Of a stretch of 6,319 nucleotides of DNA, positions 1 to 6,319 are shown in pieces. The notes below the pieces were generated by a model, which made no database searches, was not told the DNA's origin, and was given only the letters and a program-made list of their open reading frames with translations. Source of the stretch: an uncultured Collinsella sp. Its GTDB lineage: Bacteria > Actinomycetota > Coriobacteriia > Coriobacteriales > Coriobacteriaceae. The translations under genes were made by a program, and so were the position numbers. The stretch's first letter is position 1. Every line of letters starts with the position of its first letter. Location of the stretch: contig CABUAL010000111.1 in NCBI GenBank assembly GCA_902489515.1, positions 1 to 6,319 of the forward strand. Reading direction: 5' to 3'.

Positions 1-36
1 ACGGCTTTGCCGAGAGCAACGACATCGTCTGCATGA
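1..36 (+). other. Possible inverted murC fragment (chimeric join) at the left edge
   Basis: In the minus-strand murC frame this stretch gives an Arg/Cys-rich string unlike any MurC, and neither of the other two minus frames restores the expected EADESD motif. Read on the plus strand from base 3 it gives GFAESNDIVCMS. The two bases before that, ac, would complete a Tyr codon if preceded by t. This resembles the YGFSEDADVRV-type segment that lies some 80-100 residues further along MurC. The simplest inference is that a later piece of murC has been joined here in reverse orientation, with the junction near 33-40. It is a short match judged from memory of the family. Confidence 0.42.
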
Positions 37-522
37 GCCGTTCTTGCCGTTCGTGTCATAGCCCTCGACGATGCCACCGATCAAGAAGCTCGGATCCAGA
101 CCCATGCGGTCGAGCATGGTGGCGCACATCGAAGACGTGGTGGTCTTGCCATGCGTGCCGGCAACAGCGACGGTGGTGTACCCGTGGCCCAATGCAGAGA
201 GCATCTTGGCACGGGGCCACACAGGAATGCCCAGCTCGCGAGCGCGCACAAGCTCAGGGTTGGACTCCGGAATAGCGGTGGAGACAACAACCACGTCGGG
301 CTTGACCTCGTCGATCGTGGCTGCCTCATGGCCCACGTGCACCTTCACACCAGCGCGGGTAAGCTGGCGGATATAACGTGACGTCTTAAGGTCGGAGCCG
401 GTAACGGCATAACCGCGCTCGTGCAGAACGAGGGCGATGCCGCTCATGCCGGCGCCGCCGATACCGATAAAGTGGGCGCTCTTAAACTCGGGCGCGGAGG
501 TTGCAGTCTGGGAATCAGCCAT
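1..522 (-). CDS. murC: UDP-N-acetylmuramate--L-alanine ligase MurC, N-terminal part (runs off left edge)
   Basis: This is the cytoplasmic ATP-dependent ligase that adds L-alanine to UDP-MurNAc, the first step of the stem peptide. The window shows 174 codons from an ATG at 520-522, roughly a third of a normal MurC. Visible motifs are the N-terminal Rossmann nucleotide loop GIGGAGMSG (residues 20-28), GSD (42-44), STAIPESNPE (81-90) and the ATP-binding P-loop GTHGKTTT (122-129), followed by LIGGIVEGYDTNGKNG (147-162). The His in the P-loop is typical of MurC rather than MurD or MurF. An AAGGAG ribosome-binding sequence at 534-539 lies 11 nt upstream of the start. Past residue 163 the frame reads CRRCRCSRQSR instead of the expected acidic EADESD region, so roughly the last 35 bases are probably not native murC in this orientation. 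The gene follows murG after 97 nt. Identity is very secure; only the left end is suspect. Confidence 0.93.
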   Translation of the reverse strand, partial: MADSQTATSAPEFKSAHFIGIGGAGMSGIALVLHERGYAVTGSDLKTSRYIRQLTRAGVKVHVGHEAATIDEVKPDVVVVSTAIPESNPELVRARELGIPVWPRAKMLSALGHGYTTVAVAGTHGKTTTSSMCATMLDRMGLDPSFLIGGIVEGYDTNGKNGSCRRCRCSRQSR

Positions 523-533
523 GTGCTCGTGTA

Positions 534-539
534 CTCCTT
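534..539 (-). promoter_or_regulatory. Ribosome-binding site of murC
   Basis: On the minus strand this reads AAGGAG, the best Shine-Dalgarno match in the window, 11 nt upstream of the murC ATG at 520-522. It sits in the only real intergenic gap (523-619), so murC probably recruits ribosomes itself rather than depending on coupling to murG. Confidence 0.6.
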
Positions 540-619
540 GCGTAAACACTGCCTGTAACCCGTTAACTGTACCGCACCTACCGCATCAGCGCGAGGGCGA
601 CCGACGATATCCCGTCTAA

Positions 620-1735
620 CTAACGCAAACCCTCTACCGCATCGGCCAGAAGAGCGGCGGCCCTATCCTGAGCCAGACCACGCGCCGCCTGACGCATGGC
701 GTCGCGCGCCGCCGCGTCATCGACCAGGTGCAGCAGCTCATCGGCAAAGGCAGAACCGTCGATATCGGCATCGGCGCAGAGCACGCCGGCCCCGGCGTCG
801 ACCAGATAACGGGCATTGGTGGTTTGGTGGTCGGCCGTCGCATGCGGATACGGCACGAGCACCGAGGGCACGGCGAGCGCAGCGATCTCGGCCACGCTCG
901 ATGCGCCCGAACGCGAGAGCACCAAATCGGCAGCAGCCAGCATATCGCCCATGTTGTCGATGTAAGGCTGGACGCGATAACGCTTCTCCTCCTCGGGCGT
1001 CAGCGCCAAAGCGCGCTCGGTGTCCTCAAAGCCGTCGGCTCCCGTCGAATGCAAAATGTAGAGATTCTCGCGGGCCAGCAGCTCGCCCTTGAGCGAGGCT
1101 ACTCGCTCGTTAAGATGCTGGGCACCGAGTGAACCGCCAAAGACGAGCAGAAGCGTCGCATCCTCGGGCACGCCAAGTGCCTCGCGGCCGCGGGCGCGAT
1201 CGCCCTCAATGACCGAGCGGCGCACCGGATTACCGGTCATGAGCACATGCTCGGGGTCGCCCTCGCGCTCAAAGACAGAGCGCGCAGCCGGCACCGAGAT
1301 ACACACGCGGGCGGCATGGGAACTCATCATCTTATTGGCCAGGCCCGGAACAGAGTTCTGCTCGTGCAGCAGATACGGAACGCCCGCGTCCTTGCACCAG
1401 CCCAGCAGCGGGACCTCGACGTAGGCACCAAAACCGATGGCAGCATCGGGCTTGCCAACCTTTGAGAAATGGCTGGAGAGCGAGCGCTTGGCCTTATTGA
1501 CGCGCCACAGCGAGCTCAGCGCGGTCCAAGGACGGGAGCGGTCGAAGCCCGTGACCGTGATAGGTACAAAATCGAACCCGGCCTCGGGAACCAAACGACC
1601 CTCGAGCTTGTGCGACTGGCCCACGAACACAACATGATGTCCGCGGTCGCGCAACTCCTCAGCCAAGGCAAGCGCAGGGTTGATATGTCCCGCCGTGCCG
1701 CCGGCTGCGATAGCAACGGTCATCTTATCGGTCAT
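620..1735 (-). CDS. murG: UDP-N-acetylglucosamine--lipid I GlcNAc transferase MurG
   Basis: MurG is a GT-B glycosyltransferase on the inner face of the membrane. It transfers GlcNAc from UDP-GlcNAc to lipid I to form lipid II. The 371-residue product has the usual family length. The N-terminal domain shows the glycine-rich acceptor loop GGTAGH (residues 12-17), GFGAYVEVP (101-109) and HEQNSVPGLANK (124-135). The linker region shows GNPVR (168-172). The C-terminal donor domain shows GGSLGAQ (200-206), SRSGASSVAEI (274-284, with the Glu that contacts UDP-GlcNAc in the family) and a PYPHATADHQTTNA segment (295-308). The start was chosen at the ATG at 1733-1735 because GAAGGGA lies 5 nt upstream. 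An ATG four codons later would have poor spacing. The start overlaps the ftsW stop by 11 nt, suggesting translational coupling. It is followed after 97 nt by murC. Confidence 0.97.
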   Translation of the reverse strand: MTDKMTVAIAAGGTAGHINPALALAEELRDRGHHVVFVGQSHKLEGRLVPEAGFDFVPITVTGFDRSRPWTALSSLWRVNKAKRSLSSHFSKVGKPDAAIGFGAYVEVPLLGWCKDAGVPYLLHEQNSVPGLANKMMSSHAARVCISVPAARSVFEREGDPEHVLMTGNPVRRSVIEGDRARGREALGVPEDATLLLVFGGSLGAQHLNERVASLKGELLARENLYILHSTGADGFEDTERALALTPEEEKRYRVQPYIDNMGDMLAAADLVLSRSGASSVAEIAALAVPSVLVPYPHATADHQTTNARYLVDAGAGVLCADADIDGSAFADELLHLVDDAAARDAMRQAARGLAQDRAAALLADAVEGLR

Positions 1736-3245
1736 GAAAATCCCTTCGTACGCGCGGTCCCTGATCGTCGGTGCGCAGACGCGCCGACGGGTCCGAATTC
1801 AAATTGATTCGATTATATCCGCCGCCCGAGCTTCGGGGGTTCGGGCGTTGGGGACGCCCCTGCGGAGCCGTTCGCGGGCGCGGACGAGCCGCCGGCTCGG
1901 ACGCAGAGCCATCCAAGACGGTAAAACCGTTGCGCGAAGGGCGATCGCCGCGCACATGGGGCACGCCGGCGGCGCTCTCGTCCATAACGGCAAAGCTCTC
2001 GCGGCGACGGTCGTACTCATCACGACGGGCGCTCTCGTGCGAGACGCGCAAGATCAGCCCCGCAAGCATAAGCGATACGATAATCGACGAACCGCCGTAG
2101 CTGATAAACGGCAGCGGCTTACCCGTCATGGGAAACACGTTGAGGATGCCCAGCGCATTAATCAAAAACTGTACCGCGAGAATGACTGCGGAACCCGACG
2201 CCATGAGCGCTCCGCGACGGTCCGCAGCCTGCTCGGCAATGCGAAACGCTGAGTAAATCAGCATCGCAAAGACCAAGAAGAGCAGCGCGGTCCCGACAAA
2301 ACCGACCTCCTCGCCGATAATGGCCAGAATATAGTCGTTGTGTGCCTCGGGCAGATACGAATACTTCATGGTGGAGTTACCGATGCCACGGCCGAACAAG
2401 CCGCCCGAAGCAAACGCCATGATGGCAAGCGTTGCCTGATAGCCATCGCCATACTCGTCGGCCCAAGGGTTCAGGGCAACCTGAACACGCACCATGCGGT
2501 ACGGCTCTGCAACAAGCGCAAACACACTCATGACAATGACGAGAATGATCACGCCGATGATAAACTTGGGGTCTAGGCCCGCAAATAACGCCATACACAT
2601 GAGGGTCAGCGAGATGATCAAGACGGTGCCATAATCGGGCTGGATAAAGATCAAAAAGAGCGAAATGCCCAAGTAGACGACCATCTTACGAAGGAACTCG
2701 TTGATGTTGCCACCGGGCGAAAAGAAACGGTCGAGTATGATGGCCGAATACGCGATGGCAAACGGCTTTAAAAACTCAGAAGGCTGGAACTGAATACCGG
2801 CGATGTTGAGCCAGCGCGTGGCGCCACGGCTGCCACTGCCGACAAGAAATACCGCAAACAGCAAGAGAATCATACCGATAAGGAAGACCCTAAGTACATC
2901 TTCCCCAAACCAGCTGTCCGGCAAGACGCGAACGATCGCAACCAAGGCAAGCACGCCAACCCCGGCAAATGTAGCCTGTCGAACCAGGAAAAACGTCGCC
3001 GAGCCGTTCTCGTGCAATGCCTCGACCGATGACGCCGAGTACACCATCAGCAGACCAAAGCACACTAAAGTAAACAGGCACGCCATGAATATCAAACGAG
3101 GGCGCATGATGCGGGCGGGGACGCCGGCAATATAGCGTTCGCTGAGCGTCTGCCCGCCGCGACCGGAACGCGGCGTACTGCGCTGCGAGGAAGCACGGTC
3201 CGAGTCGGGCCTCCTCATACCTTGTCGGGGGCTCTCCTCTCTCAC
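1725..3245 (-). CDS. ftsW: Septal peptidoglycan glycosyltransferase FtsW (SEDS family)
   Basis: FtsW is a multi-pass membrane protein that polymerises lipid II into glycan strands at the septum, working with a class B penicillin-binding protein. The 506-residue product shows the SEDS signatures in order: GLLMVYSASS in the first membrane helix (64-73), GATRWLNIAGIQFQPSEFLK (141-160), QPDYGT (202-207), PEAHNDY (299-305, where D304 matches the proposed catalytic Asp) and GKPLPFISYGGSS (375-387). I call it FtsW rather than RodA from its position between murD and murG and from the PEAHND motif. About 50 Arg/Ser-rich residues precede the first helix. About 105 basic, Pro/Gly-rich residues follow the last helix, making it longer than the roughly 400-residue core. 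The start is GTG (3243-3245), with AGGGG 6 nt upstream overlapping the murD stop. An ATG nine codons in (3216-3218) is the alternative. It overlaps murG by 11 nt. Confidence 0.95.
   Translation of the reverse strand: MREESPRQGMRRPDSDRASSQRSTPRSGRGGQTLSERYIAGVPARIMRPRLIFMACLFTLVCFGLLMVYSASSVEALHENGSATFFLVRQATFAGVGVLALVAIVRVLPDSWFGEDVLRVFLIGMILLLFAVFLVGSGSRGATRWLNIAGIQFQPSEFLKPFAIAYSAIILDRFFSPGGNINEFLRKMVVYLGISLFLIFIQPDYGTVLIISLTLMCMALFAGLDPKFIIGVIILVIVMSVFALVAEPYRMVRVQVALNPWADEYGDGYQATLAIMAFASGGLFGRGIGNSTMKYSYLPEAHNDYILAIIGEEVGFVGTALLFLVFAMLIYSAFRIAEQAADRRGALMASGSAVILAVQFLINALGILNVFPMTGKPLPFISYGGSSIIVSLMLAGLILRVSHESARRDEYDRRRESFAVMDESAAGVPHVRGDRPSRNGFTVLDGSASEPAARPRPRTAPQGRPQRPNPRSSGGGYNRINLNSDPSARLRTDDQGPRVRRDFHDR
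1741..1747 (-). promoter_or_regulatory. Ribosome-binding site of murG, inside the ftsW 3' end
   Basis: The minus strand reads GAAGGGA here, 5 nt before the murG ATG at 1733-1735. It lies within the last codons of ftsW. It decides in favour of this ATG over the in-frame ATG at 1721-1723, which would sit 17 nt away. Confidence 0.55.
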
Positions 3246-3251
3246 CGGCGG

Positions 3252-3256
3252 CCCCT
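3252..3256 (-). promoter_or_regulatory. Weak ribosome-binding site of ftsW overlapping the murD stop
   Basis: The minus strand reads AGGGG here, sharing two bases with the murD TAG stop at 3255-3257 and lying 6 nt before the GTG at 3243-3245. It supports the GTG start. The rival ATG at 3216-3218 has a GAGAGGAG-like stretch, but at least 13 nt away, which is longer than ideal. Confidence 0.4.
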
Positions 3257-4661
3257 ATTCCATTTGCGATTTCGCTGCGGCGGCAAGCTGGGCCACGTAG
3301 TCCTTAAACACGCGGCCGCGCTCCTCGTAGCCCGAGAACTCATCGAACGAAGAACAGGCGGGAGAAAGCAGGATCACGTCGCCTCGGCTCGACAGCGAAC
3401 GGGCAACGTCGACGGCGTCGCGCAGGTCGTCAGCCTGAGCGATATCAACATCACCATCGACATCGGCCTCGTCCATAGCGGCGGTAAAGCGCTCGCGCGC
3501 ATCGCCAAAGCAGACGACCGATCGCACGTTGTCCATGACAACGCGGGCGAAGGACTCGAGTGGCGTGCCCTTATCGTGACCACCGAGCAGCAAGATCACG
3601 TCGTCGTCGGGAAACGCCGTCAGGGCCTTTTCGACCGCATCGGTGTTCGTTGCCTTGGAATCGTTGACGTAGCGCACGCCATCGATCTCGCCACAGGGCT
3701 CAACGCGGTGCTCCAGCGGCTGGAATGAGGCCAGGCCGCGACACACACCGTCGACATCGGCACCGACGGCCAGGGCAGCCGTGGCAGCGCACAGGGCATT
3801 GATGACATTGTGATGTCCGGAGATTTTGAGCTCGGACGTGGCGATGAGCGGGGTCTCGACGCCCTTCAGGCGAATGACCATCTTGCCATCGCGCACAAAT
3901 GCGGCGTCCTCGCCCGCAGGCTCGTCAAAGGCGACCTTGCAGATGCGACGACCCGGCGTGTAGACATACTCATCGAATTCATGGATACCGGCATCCTCGA
4001 CGTCGATAACCACAAGGTCATCATCGACCATATTCTCGAAGAGCTTAATCTTGGCGAGCGCATAGTTCTTATGGCTCTTGTGCCAGCCCAGATGGTCGGG
4101 CGTGATATTGAGCAGCACCGCCACACGGGGGTGGAGCTCGGTCGTCGTTGCGATCTGATAGCTCGAAAGCTCAGCTACAAACCACTCGTTATGCGCGCGG
4201 TCGTCGATTTCGTTCACCGGAGGCTCACCGATATTACCGACAGCAACGCTCGCCTCGCCCGCTGCCTTAAGCAGGTAGTCGGTCAGCGACGTGGTGGTCG
4301 TCTTGCCATTGGTGCCCGTAATGGCGATCCAATTTTTGGGAGACAGGCGGTAGGCAAACTCGGGCTCACCCATGATCTGGACAGCGTGATCGCGGCCAGC
4401 CTTAAAGAATGACGAGAACTCCGAGATGCCCGGACACGTCACGCATACATCAAACGCGCCCTCGACCTGCTCGGTTCCGTAGACAAACGATACCCCGCGC
4501 GCCTCGAGCGAGCGCGTGGCATCATTGGGCTCGGACGTGCCGCCACCGTACACGGTAACGGTACTCACGCGCTCGGGGTGCGCAAGCGCCCAGCGAGCGA
4601 CATCTAGACCGGACTTACCCTGGCCCAAGACGAGCAGGCTAAAGGAATCTGCAAGAGGCAT
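3255..4661 (-). CDS. murD: UDP-N-acetylmuramoyl-L-alanine--D-glutamate ligase MurD
   Basis: MurD is the cytoplasmic ATP-dependent ligase that adds D-glutamate to UDP-MurNAc-L-Ala. The 468-residue product is near the usual family length (about 440-470). Motifs run in order: the N-terminal Rossmann loop GQGKSG (13-18), CPGIS (76-80, usually SPGIS), P-loop GTNGKTTT (116-123), GNIG (142-145), ELSSYQ (164-169), NITPDHLGWH (185-194), YALAK (200-204, where K204 matches the carbamylated Lys), GHHNVINA (282-289), EHR (317-319), NDSKATN (333-339), LGGHDKG (359-365) and SPACSSFDEF (433-442). LGGHDKG and SPACSSFDEF in the C-terminal domain set it apart from MurC, MurE and MurF. The GW after DHL differs from the commoner DHLDRH/Y pattern. 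The ATG at 4659-4661 places the Rossmann loop at the expected distance, though its Shine-Dalgarno (GGGA, 12 nt away) is weak. Gaps to mraY and ftsW are 9 nt each. Confidence 0.97.
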   Translation of the reverse strand: MPLADSFSLLVLGQGKSGLDVARWALAHPERVSTVTVYGGGTSEPNDATRSLEARGVSFVYGTEQVEGAFDVCVTCPGISEFSSFFKAGRDHAVQIMGEPEFAYRLSPKNWIAITGTNGKTTTTSLTDYLLKAAGEASVAVGNIGEPPVNEIDDRAHNEWFVAELSSYQIATTTELHPRVAVLLNITPDHLGWHKSHKNYALAKIKLFENMVDDDLVVIDVEDAGIHEFDEYVYTPGRRICKVAFDEPAGEDAAFVRDGKMVIRLKGVETPLIATSELKISGHHNVINALCAATAALAVGADVDGVCRGLASFQPLEHRVEPCGEIDGVRYVNDSKATNTDAVEKALTAFPDDDVILLLGGHDKGTPLESFARVVMDNVRSVVCFGDARERFTAAMDEADVDGDVDIAQADDLRDAVDVARSLSSRGDVILLSPACSSFDEFSGYEERGRVFKDYVAQLAAAAKSQME

Positions 4662-4670
4662 GAAAAACCA

Positions 4671-5690
4671 CTATCCCAACTGGAAAAACAGGGCAAGGCC
4701 CAGAGCGCCAAAAGCGGCAGCGACAATCCAAAAACGGATGACGACCTTAGTCTCGGCCCATCCCTTCTTCTCGAAATGATGATGAATGGGCGCCATAAGG
4801 AAGACGCGCTTATGCGTAAAGTGGAAGTAGACGACCTGAATCATGACCGACAGGGTCTCGACGATAAACAGGCCGCCGATGATGAGCGAGACGACCTCGG
4901 TGTTGGTCATAATGGACGTGCAGGCAAAGGCTGCACCCAAGGCAAGAGAGCCGGTATCACCCATAAAGATGCTCGCCGGATAGCAGTTGAACCAAAGGAA
5001 GCCCAGGCAAGCACCAGCACATGCGGTACAGAAGATAGACAGGTTTACGTCACCGTGCAAAAACGCCATGGCAGCCATGGCAAGCATGGCAATCATAGAG
5101 GTGCCACCGGCAAGGCCGTCCAGGCCATCGGTCAGGTTCACGGCATTAGAAAGACCGGCGATCATCAACCAGCAAAAGACGATGTAGAGCCACGGAAAGG
5201 TAAGGCCACCAATGGTGGTCGAGAAGATACCGAGGTCAATCGTCAGACCGCCGGGAAAACGAATCTCGGGGGCAACGCCGCACCAGCTGACGGCAAGCAC
5301 GGTAAACGTGACGCAGATAATGGTGAGACCGATCATCTTGGCGTGGGGCGTCAGGCCGAGCGAACGACCGTGCGTGACAGAGGTCAAATCGTCGATAAGG
5401 CCCAGAACGCCGGTTGCAAGCGTGGCAAGCAGCACGAGCACAAGCTCGGTGGTGAGCTTGCCCATCAAAAGGCACGTCAGCGAAACGGCTACGAGAATGA
5501 CAACGCCGCCCATGGTGGGCGTGCCTTGCTTAATCAGGTGGCGTTTGGGTCCATCGGCGCGGACCTGCTGGCCGATACCCTCGACCTTAAGAAGCTTGAT
5601 CCACCACGGCATGAGCAGCAGCGCAATGGCGGCGGCGATGCCAAGTCCCAAAAAGGCCTGGTATGTAGGATACGCGGGGTTCCCGAACAT
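4671..5690 (-). CDS. mraY: Phospho-N-acetylmuramoyl-pentapeptide-transferase MraY
   Basis: MraY is an integral membrane enzyme. It transfers phospho-MurNAc-pentapeptide from UDP to undecaprenyl phosphate, making lipid I on the cytoplasmic face. The 339-residue product is strongly hydrophobic, with about ten membrane helices expected for the family. Motifs are RADGPKRHLIKQGTPTMGG (44-62), LIDDLT (98-103, the paired Asp of the active site), NAVNLTDGLDGLA (182-194), MGDTGSLALG (243-252, with the catalytic-site D245) and APIHHHFEKKGW (300-311, the HHH loop). The N-terminus is shorter than in the 360-residue E. coli protein, but the size is normal for Gram-positive relatives. The ATG at 5688-5690 lies 3 nt after the murF stop. 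A GGAAGG at 5704-5709 inside murF is a possible ribosome-binding site with long (13 nt) spacing, so coupling to murF is likely. murD follows after 9 nt. Confidence 0.98.
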   Translation of the reverse strand: MFGNPAYPTYQAFLGLGIAAAIALLLMPWWIKLLKVEGIGQQVRADGPKRHLIKQGTPTMGGVVILVAVSLTCLLMGKLTTELVLVLLATLATGVLGLIDDLTSVTHGRSLGLTPHAKMIGLTIICVTFTVLAVSWCGVAPEIRFPGGLTIDLGIFSTTIGGLTFPWLYIVFCWLMIAGLSNAVNLTDGLDGLAGGTSMIAMLAMAAMAFLHGDVNLSIFCTACAGACLGFLWFNCYPASIFMGDTGSLALGAAFACTSIMTNTEVVSLIIGGLFIVETLSVMIQVVYFHFTHKRVFLMAPIHHHFEKKGWAETKVVIRFWIVAAAFGALGLALFFQLG

Positions 5691-5693
5691 GGG

Positions 5694-6319
5694 CTAGCAC
5701 ACACCTTCCACAAAGCGGTCGAGCTCGACAAAGCGAGAGCCCTTGACCAGCACAACGTCATGGTTCTCAAGTGCGCCGGCCATACGGTCGAGCACCTGCT
5801 GATAATCGGAGAACACCTGGATGCGGTCCTCGTCCATGCCCATCATGCGCGCGGCTTCGGCCATACGAGCGGCCAGCTCACCGCCCACGCACGCCAGCAT
5901 ATCGAGCTTCTTAGCCGCGGCATAGGCGCCCACCAGCTCATGCATGCGGGGGGCCTCGTCGCCCATTTCGCCCATCTCGCCCAGAATCGCCATTCGAGAG
6001 CCAGAACACGAAAGCGAGCACAGCAGGTCAAGGCCAGCAGCCATGGATTCGGCGCTGGCGTTATACGAGTCGTCGATAATGCGGGCACCGCTCTTGGCGT
6101 GTTTGATCTCCTGACGATGACCGGTAATCGCGATACCCCTAAAGGCAGCATCGATCTGCTCGGGGGTCACGCCCAAACGATAGGCAACTGCGGCGGCCTT
6201 AACGGCATTGGGAACGGACTGGACGCCAGGAATGGCGAGCATGGTGTCAACGGACTCACCCATGCCAAAGTCAAGCGTAAAGACCGGGCGGCGCCAATCC
6301 CAACCTTGCCATCGTGACC
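5694..6319 (-). CDS. murF: UDP-N-acetylmuramoyl-tripeptide--D-alanyl-D-alanine ligase MurF, C-terminal part (5' end off right edge)
   Basis: MurF is the cytoplasmic ligase that adds the D-Ala-D-Ala dipeptide, completing UDP-MurNAc-pentapeptide, the substrate of the neighbouring MraY. Only about 207 C-terminal residues are in the window. The open frame continues to the right edge, so the ATG at 6261-6263 is internal and not the real start. Counting from the first whole codon at 6317, visible motifs are IPGVQSVPNAVKAAA (29-43, the end of the central domain), DDSYNAS (82-88, the family's C-terminal-domain signature with the usual Asn-Ala-Ser), ILGEMGEMGDEAPRMH (111-126, matching the family's LGDM.ELG pattern) and VKGSRFVELDR (191-201). 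These separate it from MurE and MurD. The ATP-binding domain with GTNGKT lies outside. The TAG stop is 3 nt before mraY. The Trp-rich stretch close to the edge (6290-6317) is less typical, but the frame stays open. Confidence 0.94.
   Translation of the reverse strand, partial: SRWQGWDWRRPVFTLDFGMGESVDTMLAIPGVQSVPNAVKAAAVAYRLGVTPEQIDAAFRGIAITGHRQEIKHAKSGARIIDDSYNASAESMAAGLDLLCSLSCSGSRMAILGEMGEMGDEAPRMHELVGAYAAAKKLDMLACVGGELAARMAEAARMMGMDEDRIQVFSDYQQVLDRMAGALENHDVVLVKGSRFVELDRFVEGVC

Noticed and set aside
541..619. Promoter for murC (TACAGT or TTAACG-like boxes on the minus strand)
   Set aside because: The best -10 candidate has no acceptable -35 at 16-18 nt, and the TTAACG box has no matching -10. 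The support is too weak to annotate.
1843..1859. Perfect inverted repeat (6-bp arms, 5-nt loop) that could be a terminator
   Set aside because: It lies inside the ftsW coding region, has no T-run on either strand, and falls in the GC-rich Arg/Pro tail codons where such short hairpins arise by chance.
1680..2252. A 190-codon plus-strand open frame, and similar ones at 3222-3728 and 3810-4412
   Set aside because: These are antisense to ftsW and murD, of basic low-complexity composition, with no family motifs. They are shadows of the real genes.
4776..6317. A 513-codon plus-strand open frame opposite mraY and murF
   Set aside because: The translation is rich in His, Gly, Arg and Gln, with no recognisable domain. 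It lies fully opposite two certain genes and is explained by their codon bias leaving the antisense frame open.
6284..6319. Possible frameshift in murF near the right edge: the open frame gives a Trp-rich stretch (WQGWDWRRP), while another minus frame reads GHDGKVGIGAA
   Set aside because: The frame stays open and the segment before FTLDFG is variable in MurF, so GWDWRRPVFTL can be genuine. One missing C near 6285 would join the frames, but there is no evidence in the window to prefer that. Comparison with a close relative's MurF would decide.
1..6319. Mobile elements, CRISPR arrays, tRNA or rRNA genes, defence or other accessory systems
   Set aside because: Nearly every base belongs to conserved cell wall genes in tight order. 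I saw no direct-repeat array, terminal inverted repeats, transposase motifs or RNA-gene signatures on either strand.

Overview
The window holds the middle of a bacterial division and cell wall (dcw) cluster. Six genes are read leftward on the minus strand, in transcription order murF (5' end missing), mraY, murD, ftsW, murG and murC (3' part missing). All were identified from family motifs read directly in the translations. No gene on the plus strand is credible. The DNA is moderately GC-rich. The gene order, the basic Arg/Pro-rich tail on FtsW and the general sequence style suggest an actinobacterium, most likely a Coriobacteriia member such as Collinsella. That placement rests on impression and memory, not on a search.

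Layout from right to left: partial murF (5694-6319), mraY (4671-5690), murD (3255-4661), ftsW (1725-3245), murG (620-1735) and the murC start (522 leftward to the edge). Junctions are very tight: 3 nt, 9 nt, 9 nt and an 11-nt overlap. The exception is a 97-nt gap between murG and murC. No promoter or terminator is convincing anywhere, so the genes look like one polycistronic unit whose promoter lies right of the window.

The genes cover consecutive steps of peptidoglycan precursor synthesis. MurC, MurD and MurF are cytoplasmic Mur ligases that add L-Ala, D-Glu and D-Ala-D-Ala. MraY moves the UDP-MurNAc-pentapeptide onto undecaprenyl phosphate to give lipid I. MurG adds GlcNAc to give lipid II. 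FtsW polymerises lipid II at the division septum.

This is a conserved housekeeping region and I found no undescribed system in it. The most notable anomaly is at the left edge. The last roughly 35 bases stop encoding MurC in the expected frame. Read on the opposite strand, they resemble a later piece of MurC. This suggests an inverted chimeric join at a contig end, or less likely a real rearrangement.
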